Shown: one piece after another, positions 1 to 12,011 of the stretch
Layout: each line of letters opens with the position of its first letter
How positions within the stretch are numbered: the stretch's first letter is position 1
Assembly: GCA_003971905.1 (NCBI GenBank)
Contig: RSEE01000025.1
Location: forward strand, 62,001 to 126,000
Origin: Moniliella sp. 'wahieum'
Lineage: Eukaryota; Basidiomycota; Moniliellomycetes; Moniliellales; Moniliellaceae
Direction: 5' to 3'
DNA: 64,000 bases
Program-made: the position numbers and the translations under genes
Notes under the pieces: model-generated
What the model was told of the DNA's origin: nothing
What the model saw: the letters and a program-made list of their open reading frames with translations, nothing else
Databases searched by the model: none

Positions 1-554
1 CATGGGCTTTACCAATTCCCCTCCACGAACCAAAACCGGACGCCCAACAGCCCTCGCGTTACCCTCGCCTGTGTCTTTTTATGTCTGCTCCCCAATATGC
101 CTTGTCCTCGATTGCGCTCCTGGCCAAAATAGCTACTTCAAGTGGTCCTACCGGATCAAAACCGATCATTTGCTGTTTGCATGGCAGGGGTTGCCTTTGG
201 GTTGGCATTCCCCTGCCTACCCGAGCACCGCTCCTCCGCATCGCCACCTCCATCTCCGTTCGAGCATTTTCTTTATGACCCCACTTTCACATTGCCGTCA
301 TTGGTTCTCCTGGTCCACTCCATCTTGCCCTTGCTATCTTTGCATTTCCCCTCATGGGGCAATTTTCTTGTGAAGAACAATAAGAATAAGTTGCAGTGCA
401 GGCGATATGACCCTGGTGCCATAGCGGCCTCATATTACAGCCTGAGACGGCCTGGGACGGCGTGGGGTATGTGGATGATAGCATGGGGATCCGTCATCAA
501 GGTAAACCGATCGCCCGACGACACGAAGCAATTCAGGGTGTCGGCGTGTCAAGT

Positions 555-1226
555 TCAACGTGCACCTGACCAAGTGTCAGCACAGGTCAGAAAAGGAACA
601 AGATGCAAGAAGATAAACATACCCTTTGGGCTAGGCACATCGGTCGATCCAGTGCGAGCAGTAGCCTGTGAAGGTCAGGGCAAGCGCCTTAAAGGCTGAT
701 TTGGCGCGGTGAATGGCCATTCTCGCCACGCGACATGTCCAAATCAAGTGTAACATGGGCAGTGTAGCAAACGAAGCAAATACGTGCGGGATCATTTCGT
801 TCGACAGATCGCCAACCTTTTCCCGCCGAAGGTGGAGATCGGTAACGGGGAACGCAGTGCTCGCGCCAGGAAATGTCCAGCACGGCCCTCGACAGGGACA
901 CGTCGAGGGAGGCAAAGCCAGTGCCGTACCGAGGAATGCCACGCACAGAACCAAGCGCCTGCTGAAATACATCGCCCGGGGAATCACACAGTCCTCAGCA
1001 ATATGGTGGTCGTCGACTCACGGGTCACCATTGCACTTGAGCATCAAGGACATGCCGCCATGTTTGGCGAGCCCAGTGAACATGTGATCCAAAAACCCAA
1101 TCCCAGTCGAGATGGAGATGGCCTGAGGCGCAGCAGGAGCCGTATCCAAGGCTATGATGAGCGGCTGGTCTCGCCCACCTCGCTCTGCACGGTGGCTTAG
1201 CGAATCTGCCCCTCGGAAGCCGACAT
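555..1226 (-). CDS. HIS3: Imidazoleglycerol-phosphate dehydratase (HIS3), frame-broken
   Basis: Sixth step of histidine synthesis: removes water from imidazoleglycerol phosphate, using Mn. Seen in order on the minus strand: TGIGFLDHM-type segment ([10 protein letters not shown], about 1100-1075), AKHGG, the first metal motif [10 protein letters not shown] (about 1015-985), [28 protein letters not shown], and SAFKALAL near 690. Together these identify the family firmly. The start ATG at 1226 opens MSASEGQIR. The C-terminus reads [11 protein letters not shown], then a GTATGT..CAG intron (566-622) and an 11-nt last exon giving KGAR-stop; fungal HIS3 proteins end in a similar DVPSTKG tail. Odd: several 1-nt frame breaks, an early in-frame stop after the N-terminal nine residues, and the second metal motif reads G-H-H-R-A-K where the family has D-H-H-x-x-E. 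It may be a damaged allele or assembly error. Identity is sure, functionality is not. Confidence 0.85.
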
Positions 1227-1340
1227 GGCGAGGGAAAGTTGTATGGCAAAGCGGCCACAGGTCATACGACTGTGGGTATTGTCGGCAAAACGATATAAGC
1301 GGGACATCGAGGACGATATATCTCCCAGCAAGGACGAGAC

Positions 1341-3116
1341 TTAGACTGGGAGGGCTTTGTCCCCGGAGTCACTGATCGGGGACTGGGTAAAGTAGAGCTT
1401 CAACTCTCGTTGTGACACATTGACAAGGGAATAGTAGTTCTCTCGTGGTACGAGAAACATGCCACCCGGAGCAATGATGAACTCACTTCGACCTACCTTG
1501 GCCAAAACCGCTCCCTGGATCACGAAAAAGATCTTTGTTCAGAGTACAATATCAGTATCTTGCAAGCCCACAGTCTTTAACAAAGAACGGCAAACGTACA
1601 TAGTTGCTGCCTTCACTTGAATTGGTGGCCTTGCTTGCGCCTACCGGGACCGATATGATCCCGTTACCATCATATCGTCGGAGGATAAGAGCGTTCGGGA
1701 GGAATATATGCCTCCATCCGACACCAGTGGACTTGCTTGAGACGCGGTGCACACAATCACCCGCTCCACTTCCCGACCGAGGCTTGCATCCCACACCCGC
1801 TGCGTACGCTCCGTCTTCTCGTCCATCCCGTCTTCTACTGCCACATTGTCAGCAGTAGGGTCTAACTCGACATATCCGCCCTCCTGCTCCTGCAAATGCT
1901 CATGTTGTAGCACGCCATGGTCTTGCATCACTTCCTTTGAAGAGGGGGTCGTTTCTTGCTTGGTGTGAGGTGCTGTGCTCGACTTGGAGCGCTTTGGCCC
2001 AACAATGCGCAAGCCCGAAAAGGTACCTTCCCCCTCAACACGCTGAACGCGGTAAACCTTGCGCAGTGTAGGGCCCACCACTCCATCGACCGAAGTCCGG
2101 GTTGCCTCGCCCTGGCTTGGGTCACCATATTGGGCACGCTCCCCTCGCCACCACTCCAATGGCCTGATCCGGTTCCGCGTGCTTCGGCGCAATCCTTCGA
2201 GTGAACCCCCATGGTGGTCAGAGCCTACGATATCATCTTCTTCCACCTCTTTCGCGACAACATCTTGGCGCGCTCTTATCCTCGTCGCAGAGAGGGGAGC
2301 TCCTGCGGGGGCAGATGCCCTCCTGCGTCCTACTCTGCTTAGCCGAGCCGGTTTCTCGGGGCTGCTCACTCGACTGGCGTTTTCCTCTACATCGGAAGCA
2401 TCCCGAGTATGCCGATCCCTCTCTTGTACCTCTCGCTCAGAGTGGGAGAGCGTAGAAGACGTGTCTTCATGTGTCCTCTTCCGCTGTTTTGGAGCCCCAT
2501 GCGACATCTTCATGTTCTTGTTGGTTTTTGAAGTCGGTGGCTTTGATGGTGGTTGAACATCAGCGTGCGACCTGTTGCGCTTAGCGAGGTTAGATGGACG
2601 TAGCCGTCGACGGGATATCGATTTCTTTATTTGGCCATGTGGGGACGAAGAACCTGATGCCACATCTTCTTGGTCTCCCTCGTCGTGGTACTCGTCATCA
2701 TCACTCCCTTCCTCCATCCAGTTGCGCTTGCTGGGACGAGAACTGCGTTGCTTAGACCGCGGGTCAACCTGGGTCTTTTCTCGTGTCAAAGCAGATGCTA
2801 GAAACGTTCGAATCGAGGCACCACGGAAATATGAATGGGAAAGAGATCCTTCGTCCCGCGCATCATTCGCTGACTCCCCCTCCTCTTCCTCGTCGTCCTC
2901 TTCTCCCTCCTCCGTATCGTCGGTATCGTCGTACTCCTGCATGGGGCCCCCGCCCATAGCATCACACAATCCAACGTCCTGGTTAATGCGCAGGATGTGT
3001 CGGTACTTGCTTCGGTACATGGCCATGTTGGAGTCCTGCTGGGCAATGAGGTGACTGCTGCAAGCGCTACCAGCATGCAGCTGCCCGCGAAAGAGGGGGT
3101 CCACTTGGGCGCGCAT
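1341..3116 (-). CDS. MIF2: Inner kinetochore protein CENP-C / Mif2
   Basis: Links centromeric CENP-A nucleosomes to the outer kinetochore. Visible: an acidic segment (D/E-rich, about residues 70-95 counted from 3143), long basic, Ser-rich disordered stretches, the CENP-C signature [18 protein letters not shown] at about 2189-2135, and a C-terminal cupin with [19 protein letters not shown] and [18 protein letters not shown] (about 1660-1390) ending at 1341. One intron at 1533-1599 (GTACGT..AAAG) joins SEGSNY to IFFVIQGA exactly as in Mif2 homologues. A 1-nt deletion in a G run near 1670 breaks the frame just before IISVPVG. The start is uncertain: 3116 is the first in-frame ATG, but an open frame continues upstream to about 3279 and may be an N-terminal exon. 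The gene lies just upstream of HIS3 in the same orientation. Confidence 0.9.
1533..1599 (-). other. Spliceosomal intron of CENP-C
   Basis: The 67-nt intron has donor GTACGT and acceptor AAAG. Removing it restores the conserved cupin strand pair (SNY + IFFVIQG). It shows that short GTRNGT introns are used here, so intron removal and indel repair must be treated separately. Confidence 0.85.
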
Positions 3117-3315
3117 GGTAGCAGGCTTGCTCAGGACGTTCACTGGAAATGCGTGTGCGAGGCTTCTCTGGCGTGTTACGCGAAAGTGGGAAAGTACCGA
3201 TGGTGGTGGTCAACGTCCACTTTCGAAGCAAAGATTCCAGCAGCAGCCCATCGGCTCCACCGTACTCCCGCGTTTCCAACTGCGGAAAATTGCTACAATT
3301 TAAATTTAGCTAATT

Positions 3316-3412
3316 GGTCGATTAGCTCAGTTGGTCAGAGCGTGGTACTAATATGTCTTTCTGAAGAGTGTTGGTAATGCCAAGGTCATGAGTTCAAGCC
3401 TCATATTGACCA
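3316..3412 (+). tRNA. tRNA-Ile(AAT) with intron
   Basis: Full cloverleaf: acceptor GGTCGAT/ATTGACC with A73, D stem GCTC/GAGC, anticodon stem TGGTA/TGCCA, T stem ATGAG/CTCAT with loop TTCAAGC. The anticodon loop CTAATA is followed by a 23-nt intron at the canonical 37/38 position. A run of seven T follows at about 3415-3421 as Pol III terminator. The anticodon AAT (read as IAU) decodes isoleucine. Confidence 0.93.
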
Positions 3413-3422
3413 ATCTTTTTTT

Positions 3423-4797
3423 AGTTTTGCATCCAATTATTCCTGCACTCCTCGCTGCAGCAATGCCATCTCCAGTAAGACCACCGGGCCTACCAACGAG
3501 CGATGCCAAATGGCCAACACACAGCGTTATCTGTGTTCGATCTAGAGAAGTCAGTCTTTGTGGGTCCCGCTGTTTTGTCAAGCGGTTTTCGAGGGCTTAA
3601 GCTTTTTTAAGGGAGAAGATGATGAGATCGATAAAGGTATGGCCTTGGTCAAGCGGAGCAGCGCCATCGAGAAGTTGACTTTTGAAGGGAAGCTACGTAT
3701 ATATGCCCTCTACTACAGCAGCTACACAAGGCTACGCCCCTACCTACCATCAATCGCCCAGGCTGGCGCAACCAGTGTGCGGTGATGAGCTAGTGATGTG
3801 GGGCATGTGACGCGAAGCTGTCACCGGTCATTGTGATCACCGGCCGGCGAGATGGGGGTAGTAGTGTCACCGGGATCACCGGCCGGCGGGGTTGGGGAGT
3901 TGCGTGACCGATTTCTCCGGTGTTCTGGTTGGGGGGCTTGAGGCTTGAGGTTGATGGGATATAACGAGCTCAACGGCATCCGTTGCTTGTCTCCTTTCCC
4001 CCACCTTTTGGCTTCAATTGCCCCCTGACTCCTGCCCGGCTTCGTGCCATCTCGACTCCTCACCTAACTCGCTGCTTCCCTCTCTGCCCCTCGCCTTGAT
4101 CCCCGGTGCTTCTCTCTGCCACAGACCGTACTTTGTCGCCAGTCCGACTGCCTCGGCATCGCAACAAAGCCACACCAGGCTACACAGGCCACACGGCACC
4201 CAGCCGGCGGTACCTCAGGCGCTGCCGCACTGGACGAGTGTCCGCCACCACTGGACCGCTCGGTGGTCGGCCGGGCGTCTTACACTGGCGGGGTGCCTGG
4301 CGGCTGCGACGATCGTGCCAGCGCCCGACTGGGGCGTGAGGGACGGGGGGGGGGCAGCTCCGATCGCAGCGCCTGCCGATCGCCCGGCCGACGGCCCCTG
4401 GCGGCGCGTGTGGCGCTCTGCTGGGCACAGGCACTGGGCGCGTCGCCTCCATTCCGCTGCCGGCGACGGGCGGCATGCCGGGGGGAGTGCCAGGCAGTGC
4501 GTGGGCGGCACAGCCTGCACCCTGGCCACGCGCCACCACCGCGCCGCCGCGGCCTTTTCCAGCGCCTTGGGCCTTACAGCGGCCGTGCCCGGGTGATTCA
4601 TGCTTAGTGGTTAAAGTGAGCGGAGGGCGCGTGCATATTGAATGCTTACGCGCTCAGGCGGTCTCCTGCGCCCAGACAGACTCTCCCAGTACTCCTGCCC
4701 GCTGGCCGCGCCGCTCTACAAAAGGAACCGCTGCTCCCGTCCGCTGCGCCCCCCACCCGCTCTCTCCCGTCCCACCCCCACGCTCGTTCCGCCCAGC
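3423..4797. other. Gene-poor interval upstream of the lyase gene
   Basis: No conserved protein is recognisable. Between about 3828 and 3900 there are repeated copies of a GATCACCGGCCGGCG-like element in a G+C-rich setting, and 4150-4600 is very GC-rich with overlapping open frames in both directions that look compositional. The interval probably holds the promoter of the secreted lyase gene. Confidence 0.4.
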
Positions 4798-7069
4798 ATG
4801 CGCAGCGTCGCCGTGGCTACCGCCCTGGCCGCCGCCGCCTTCGCCGGCCAGGCGGCCGCCAGCTTGGCCCGCGTCCCCCGCACCCACGACGACATTGACA
4901 GCCTGCTCGCCCCCAACCGCGCCCGTAAGCACCACGCCGCCGCCGTTTCGGCCAGCCTCGATTATGACGGCACGGATCTTATGGCAATCCGCTCTTTAAG
5001 CACGGCATCGACACCTCCGCTCCTTCCGGCAACGGCAGCCCCTCCGTTCAGTGCCACGATTCGTCCTCGGGCTTGTCCGCTGACCATCTTCGCTCCCACC
5101 CGCGCCTCATCGCCCCCGGCTACATGTGGGACTGTCTCCCTGACCGTATCGCCTCCGACCCCTATCTCCAGGCCATGAACGCCTCTGTCTTTGCTAACGC
5201 GACCGCGTGGTACTCGCTGGCACCTACCAACTATTCCATTGACGGCGGCTACACTGGCTCGGGCGTCCTCGATGTGGCGCGACAGGTGTGCAGCAGCGCG
5301 TGCGCGCCTGGGCCTATGTCTACCGTCTGACCAAGGACACCAAGTGGAGCAAACGTGTTTGGCGCGAGCTGCATGTTGCGGCCGGCAACACCTCCCAGCC
5401 CTTTGGCCAAGGCCCATCGCCCTTGCCAGACCAACACTGGAACCCTGCCCACTTTCTTGACACGGCCGAGATGACCACAGCGTTCGCGATTGGCTATGAC
5501 TGGCTGTACGATGTTTGGACTCCGAACCAGCGCAAGGCGATTCGCTGGAGCATCATCTCCCTCGGCCTCAAGCCGGGCAAGAAGGCGTACAATGGTGACA
5601 TGGCTATGGCTGGTGGACAACCGACTCCAATGGCTCTGGCAACTGGAACTGTGTGTCGAACGCGGGCATGCTGCTCGGTGCGCTGGCCATCCGGGGCGAT
5701 GACGGGGACGACCCTCATCAGACAGCATCCAGTGTGTACAACTCGGCACTGGGCAACATCAAAGACAACTGCTTCCAAGGCCCCTATGACGATGGCACTT
5801 GGACCGAAACGCCCAACTATTGGTACTTTGGCACGAACGCCGCTGCGCGCGCCGAGTCGGCACTCATCTCTGCTACGGGATCCAACCAAGGCCTGAGCAC
5901 CCGCTTTTGGCGCACGGGCAACTTCCACATGTACGTTGGTGGCAACGCGGGTCTCTTTGCTTACGGCGACCACGGCCCCAACAAATACTCGACCAACGCC
6001 AACGGCATGCTCTGGTGGGGCAAGCAGTACCGCCACCCCGTCTTCACCCTGTACCAACGTGATCGTGCCGATGCAATGGGCGACCCGCTGGCGCTGTTCT
6101 GGTACGACGAAACGGCCAAGGGGGCGTACTGGAACGGAAAGGGCCTGGATCACTACTTTCCAAGTCGAATGGTGCGGGCAATTGGATGAGCATGCGTTCC
6201 TCCTGGACCGACTTTAACGGTCTTTATCGGAATGAAGGCATCCAAGTTGACAGGCCACCAAACGCATGGTGACCTCGACGGTGGTGACTTTGTCATTGAT
6301 GCGCTCGGTACGCGGTGGGCGGGTGAGTTTGGCTCGGCCCAGTACCTTTCGCCTGGCTACTTCAGCTCCGAGGTGCAAAAGAGCCAGCGTTGGACCTACT
6401 TCCGCAAGCGCACCGCCGGACAAAACACCTTGTTGGTCGACGGGAAGGACCAGAACGTGGATGCCACCCCGACTTCCCGCTTTGGTTCGGCCCGCTCCGC
6501 CAAGCAATCGGGTGCGATCGATTATAAGCCCACCACGGCAGACACGGCATTTTTTGTGACGGATCTGAGCACTTTGTACAACGCTACCGAAGGCTCTGTC
6601 AAGCGCGGCATTCGCCCTCTCAATGGCCGTCGCCAAGTGCTGCAGCAAGATGAGATTGCTAGCTCGGTGGGGTCCAGCCGTGTTCAATGGCGCGTGCAAA
6701 CCAATGCCACTGTCGCCCTTTCGGCCGATGCCAAGACCGCCACATTGACCATTGATACCATCAACGACCCCAACGCGGCCATCGACCTACCCATCTCGGT
6801 CCCCAAGAAGACACTCAAGCTGTCGCTTCTGTCTCCTTCCGACGCCAAGTTCCGCGTCCACACTCCGGCCGGCCAAGGCGGGCTTACTCCAACACTTTCA
6901 ACAACCCTTCCAACGAGGGTGTCACGACCATCACCGTTACCCTCAAGCCCGGAAGGACCAGACGGTGACGACCTGGTGGCAACCCCAGTGGGACGACCTC
7001 GGCTCCAGCGACACGACGGTGCCCAAGCGCGTGGCTCTGGACGACTGGTCGCTGACCAGTCACGACTAA
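4798..7069 (+). CDS. Secreted heparinase II/III-like polysaccharide lyase
   Basis: Extracellular enzyme of the alginate lyase plus heparinase II/III fold class, predicted to cleave uronic-acid polysaccharides by beta-elimination; the substrate cannot be told. ATG at 4798 gives a signal peptide (MRSVAVATALAAAAFAGQAAA, cleavage likely after AAA). The N-terminal alpha-toroid follows (MWDCLPDR, RAWAYVYRLTKDTKWSKR, AIGYDWLYDVW, SNAGMLLGALAI, GTWTETPNYWYFG). The C-terminal beta part has MSMRSSWTDFNGLY, HGDLDGGDFVIDALG and GQNTLLVDGK, the last two typical of the heparinase II/III domain. The protein ends VALDDWSLTSHD at 7069. At least seven 1-2 nt indels break the frame (near 4975, 5290, 5598, 6165, 6230, 6885, 6955); most are best explained as single-base deletions. 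No intron was found. Alternative: another PL family with the same fold. Confidence 0.75.
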
Positions 7070-7460
7070 CGCTCGTCTGCTGTGCACTCTCCCTCGCTCT
7101 CCTTTCTGCACGCCTTTCTTTTCCTGCTCTTGGGGCTTTAAGGACCTAGTGCCGGTCCTCGTTCTCTCTCTGTGTTTCTGTGCATGACGGCGCCGTGTTG
7201 CAGACTAAAAGCAAAACGATCATTATACCTGCAATTCAATGGACCCTCTCCTTTAGAACCCTTTCTTCATGTTGGGCATCTGTCTGTACCAGGCAGGAAC
7301 GTGTATAGCTGAGACTGCCCGTGGACAAGCACACCACAGACAGTGCAAAACGAACAAGTCGGGATATGCAAACAGGAGCGTTGAAACGCTGCCACAGCGC
7401 GCAAGCCCAACCGAGGCAAGGGATAGACGTGGAAAATACATGTTCCTAAAGGTAGGTCAT

Positions 7461-7555
7461 ACGGCAGTGGTGTAGTTGGTTATCACGTATCCTTAACAGT
7501 GGCCTAGTGCCTGAGTTAACGGATAAGGTCCTCGGTTCGATCCCGGGCGAAGTCA
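7461..7555 (+). tRNA. tRNA-Val(AAC) with intron, 5' acceptor strand mispaired
   Basis: D arm, anticodon stem TATCC/GGATA, 21-nt intron after the loop TTAACA, T stem CTCGG/CCGGG with TTCGATC, and 3' acceptor CGAAGTC plus A73 are all present, followed by a T6 terminator. The anticodon AAC specifies valine. The seven bases at the 5' end (ACGGCAG) do not pair with CGAAGTC, for which GACTTCG is expected. The copy is therefore either decayed at its 5' end or mis-assembled there. Confidence 0.75.
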
Positions 7556-7562
7556 CTTTTTT

Positions 7563-9328
7563 ACCTAGAACAAAACGGCCTTTGGCGGGGAAATATAGAC
7601 GGCACGAATGCAATGCCCCCAAGGAGTTCCTCTTGCCTGTATCCAATCAATGTATGACCCCATGTATGTCAGTCCCCTCCTTTCACCTTGTGATGCCCAT
7701 TTATCCGTCGTTAGGTCGGCTTGTTGGCACATTTGTGTCATCAAGCTTCAACCCCCAACCGCACCAACAGATGCTCCAACAACACTGAAAAAAGGGCGTT
7801 TTACATGTGTTGTGTTGGACGTCGATCGACAAGAGGATTCGGTGGGATTGTTTGTGGAGATCTCATGCCCCCATTTTGCCGGTCCCGGCCAAAAGCAGGC
7901 ACGAAATGACCAAGCAACTTTATACTGACGTTGCCCTCTTGTGGCGCGTTTGCTTAAGCACCGACGACGACGATCGAGTCATGGGATGGTCTAAAAGGGG
8001 GCTCAATTCGCTACGTCTCTCGATACGCGGTTTTGTTCGTCTCTGGTTGGCTCTCCGTGGTGGTTTCAAATAGGGATGCTTTCTTGGAATGGCTGGGGCG
8101 CGTTTGCAGCCGTGGAATGCATTTTCCTGTGGAAACATACACAGCTCTCAGTTTCCTTCTGCGTATACCGGGCGCCCTTTCCCCTTGCACATAATGATAC
8201 ACAGTCGCATTGATATGGCATCTTGCTAAGGGAGTTTTTGTGTGTACTCTTTCTCTGAAAGCTGAACGAGTCCGATAGATGCACAACGACCTTCAACATG
8301 CAAAAATGTGTGGATTGGACAGCACCTAAGCGCGGAGTCACTAATCTCGCCCTCTCACGCCCTCACTCTCCCCCACACCCTCTCACTTCATCTACCTTTT
8401 CGGACGGGAGGGAACTCCCGAAGCTTAGGCGGGCACTTTTGCTATGGGGCTTTTGCCTGCTGCGACGAGGCGAGATGCTGCCTCTCATCTGTATGGCATT
8501 GGGACATATGGTCCTGCCCTGCCAGCGAGAGGGAGTCAGCTAGTCAGGCACCGAGCCAATGCCGAGCGCGGCCTTGGTTTTGCTTCGATGGGCGGTTGCT
8601 GACAGGCACTAAAGGATGGAGCACGAGCGCACGTAAGGCCATAGTAACAGCATGGGCCCAGGACTGCAGGACCGACTGACGGTGGGAAGGTCGGATTGCG
8701 CCTTACATACCTCAGGAGAGCTGCCTGTTGGGGCTTTTTGCGCTGACGCACACACCAGGCGGCGTGTGGAGGCTTTATTGCCGCTTAGCGGTGGCCTGGT
8801 CTCGAGGTTCCTCGAGCACACGTTGCACACGCTGCATGACGTGTGTCGCGCCTGGGCGGCTGGGCGGCAGGGATGGCGGGGGTGGAGCCGCCGGAACGTG
8901 GGTGGCGCGATGAGCGCACGGCCGCCCGCCCAGTGCCCCACAGGAGATGGCTTGTGCGCTTGCGTGCCCCATCCACCAAGCACGGCGGGCAGCATGCATT
9001 CGGCTCATGCGCTGCTCTGTGTCGGGGCAGCAGCGCAGTAGCCGATGCGCCCCTGCATCATGCATCATGTATCATGCATCATCCCTGCGAGCTCCCAGGC
9101 GGCGTGCTGCCGCGCCGACGTGCGTCAGCCATCCGCCCGCTGCGAAGGCAACCCCAGATTGCGTCAAAGCACGTATGGAGGCCCGTGCGCCGGTGCAGTG
9201 CACACTGCCCCCCTGCCGCTGACTGTGGGAGCTTAGGTGACGTTGACGAGCCGCGCTGCAAGAGCAAGATGCATAGCGCTCCAAGCTTAACCCCGGCACG
9301 AGCCAAGTGCAAAGCCCATCCTTCTTGA
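7563..9328. other. Gene-poor interval
   Basis: No protein family is recognisable on either strand. Around 9055-9090 there is a tract of ATGCATCATG-type palindromic repeats like those found elsewhere in the window. The last 100 nt are the core promoter of the aldo-keto reductase gene. Confidence 0.4.
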
Positions 9329-9335
9329 TATAAAA
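9329..9335 (+). promoter_or_regulatory. TATA box of the aldo-keto reductase gene
   Basis: TATAAAA lies 88 nt upstream of the chosen ATG, followed by a pyrimidine-rich leader (CCCCCTCTTTCCCTTCCCC), a common fungal core-promoter arrangement. Confidence 0.6.
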
Positions 9336-9416
9336 CGCCGGGCCCCCGCATTGCCAACAGACGTACCCCCCTCTTTCCCTTCCCCTGCCCCCCTCGCTCG
9401 CACGTGCACCTCGAAA

Positions 9417-10497
9417 ATGTCCTACGGCAAGTCGATCCCTCTCAATGATGGCCGCTCCATCCCCGCCTTGGGCTATGGCACCTGGCTTGCGGAGCCCGGC
9501 CAGGTAGGCGAGGGCGTCAAGCTCGCTGTCAAGGCTGGCTACCGCCACCTCGACCTTGCCAAGGTGTATGAGAACCAAGAGGAAATTGGCGTGGCGCTCA
9601 AGGAACTGTTTGACCAAGGCATTGTCAAGCGCGAGGACCTCTTCATCACCTCCAAGCTCTGGAACAACCGCCACGCCCCGGAGCAGGTGGAGCCCGCGCT
9701 CGACGAGACGCTCAAGGAGCTGGGGTTGAGCTACCTTGACCTGTACCTGATCCACGTACGTGCTGTTTGACTTGGCTGTGTGGGCCCTTGGCTCTTCGGC
9801 GTGTTGGATGCTGCTTGCTAACCACCTCGTGTGTTTTTATCAGTGGCCGGTTTCGTTCAAATACACGACTCCTCAGGAACTGTTCCCTCGCAACCCCACC
9901 AACAAGGAAGAGGTCCTGATTGACGAGTCAATCAAGTTGGTCGACACGTGGAAGGCGGTCGTGGCTCTCAAGAAGACTGGCAAGGCCAAGTCTGTGGGCG
10001 TGTCGAACTTCTCGACCGACCTGGTGGACCTGGTGGAGAAGGCGTCGGGGGAGCGCCCGGCTGTCAACCAGATTGAGGCGCACCCGCTCCTGCAACAGGA
10101 TGAGCTGGTTGCCCACCATAAGGCAAAGAACATTGCCATCACGGCATACAGCCCGCTGGGCAACAACGTTGCTGGCAAGCCCCCGCTCACGCAAAATGCT
10201 GGCATTGAGGCGATTGCCAAGCGCGTCAACCACACGCCCGCTGCGGTCCTCATTGCCTGGGGTATCCAGCGTGGATACAATGTGCTCGTCAAGAGTGTCA
10301 CGCCCTCGCGCATTCAGAGCAACTTTGAGCAGATCACTCTCTCGCCCGAAGAGTTTGCCGCCGTGTCGGGACTGATCAAGGAGTATGGCGAGAGCCGCAA
10401 CAACATCCCCTTCCTCTACAAGCCCTCGTGGCCCATTGATGTGTTTGGCACGCCGGCAGAGCAGAAGGCGGCGCTCAAGGTTAACACGGCGCTTTAG
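9417..10497 (+). CDS. Aldo-keto reductase (GCY1/YPR1-type)
   Basis: NADPH-dependent cytosolic reductase of aldehydes or ketones, (alpha/beta)8 barrel. Start at 9417 ([12 protein letters not shown]) gives the normal family N-terminus; an in-frame ATG at 9351 would add 22 non-conserved residues. One intron, 9756-9843 (GTACGT, branch CTAAC, ATCAG), joins LYLIH to WPVSF. Catalytic tetrad in order: D46 ([15 protein letters not shown]), Y51, K80 (ITSKLWN), H113 (LIHWP). Cofactor segment: [11 protein letters not shown] near 10300-10325, where the family usually has an I-P-K/x-S signature. About 330 residues, normal length. The frame is intact, in contrast to many neighbours. Exact substrate unknown. 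Confidence 0.93.
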
Positions 10498-12011
10498 TGT
10501 GGCGTTGCCGGTTAACAACCGGCTCGCTTGTGGGCTGAACGACGCTCAAAGGCACCCCCATCTCGACCTATCAGATGGGCAGGTGCGAACCTTTTGCAAC
10601 GTCGGCGTAAATATCATGTCTTTACCAATCTGTCATGTCTTGTGGGAACTGGTCAATGCTTTAGCCTCTCAGATTTCAGAACCCATGCATCGTGCAGAGA
10701 GACGTGCTTGCGGAGGAAGTTGAACGTGGATGGTGGATCAGGAGTTGGGTATAACAGGTGAGGCGTAGCTGCTCCAGCATGAAGCTGGAAGACGCTGTCC
10801 TGATGAAACACATACATCACATCACATGTCACATTGCATGTCCCAGTGGTGCTGGCGCGGAAGTGTGCTTGCACTGCAATGTTCAACAAACCCGAATTTG
10901 AGCGCTGCGTGTGGCGGAGAAGCACATTGCCTCCACCGAATTGCGCCAGCGGAACTGGGGCAGCAGTGGAGGTGGAGGCAGCACGAAAAGAGGCGGGGGC
11001 AAACCCTAGTGCTCAATTTTTGAGCGCAGGCCGCAGCATTTTTTTTGGCGTCGCCGCAGGGTATAAAAGGCGTGAGTGGGCGCTCCCTGTCTGCACAACC
11101 AAGACCATTCTCAGCAGAATCTGTGCATACAGTTATCTTCCGAGTCTGGCCAGCTCTATTTTTGAGCCACAACTTACAGGGCAGAGGATGAATCCTTTGG
11201 TTCTTGTACGTCTCGCCCTTAAGCAGTGAGGAGCAAAGGCCCTTCCCGTTCGCGGGTCGATGTCGCCTTCCGATGACCTGGCCACCCTTCGTCCCATTTC
11301 CTGCGTGCTCGTCTGAGCTGCGGGGGGCCGTGAGGCGTGGAGGCGAGATGGCCAAATTCTGATGCCTCCGTGTACGTTGCTGGCAATTGCATGCTGTGGC
11401 TTGTCCACTCTGCTTGTATTTACTTGCGGTTGCCATAGTTGATGCATCGATCCTTGATGCTGCTGTAATGCTGGCGTCCAAGGAAACATGATTGCCACAG
11501 CCATTATCTATTGACTGCGCTCCTACTTCAATGTCCCCTGGTTGCAGAGTCAAGCTTTACAATGCCGGGCGCAGCAAGGCCGATGCCTCGTGCCAGCGAA
11601 TGTGGGTGTGACGCGGACATGCCTACTACGCCTGGAAGCAGGTGCGAATGCTGTCGCCCTGCTCGAGGTCATCTCCGTATAGGCAGTCAGGACGGAGGTA
11701 TGACGCGCTTGTTGGAATATACCAAGAACGAGCGATCGAGTGCAATACAGCTCTGTGCGCTGGTGCTATTATGTGGTGGGCAGCCGTTCCTATATACATG
11801 CCCGCCTAGCACTGACCCAATCGAGCACATGCATACCATCTGACAGCAACCCTTTTCCACAGTGGGGGCATCCAGATGACGAATAGATTGACGAAACGGG
11901 GCAAGGAAACGAAGTGATAGGACATGTCTGCCGTCGGAAGGTGGGACGACCGTGCTCACACAGAGCAGCTTGAGGTGGGCGGGAGGTTGTGCGGGGTGAG
12001 CGGGGTGGGCG
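10498..12011. other. Intergenic interval, no supported coding gene
   Basis: No conserved product is seen. The longest minus-strand open frame (10822-11553) has no recognisable domain and crosses a TATA-like promoter. The interval holds the 3' sides of two convergent genes, the aldo-keto reductase and the TMEM135-like gene. Confidence 0.4.
11062..11069 (+). promoter_or_regulatory. Orphan TATA box
   Basis: TATAAAAG sits after an A/T-rich patch (a run of nine T). About 125 nt downstream an ATG (11188) opens six codons that run into GTACGT, a donor-like site. This may be the promoter and first exon of a small plus-strand gene, or of a noncoding RNA, but I found no convincing second exon. Confidence 0.3.

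Noticed and set aside
10822-11553. 243-codon minus-strand open frame
   Set aside because: No conserved motif, and it runs through a TATA-box region; likely chance.
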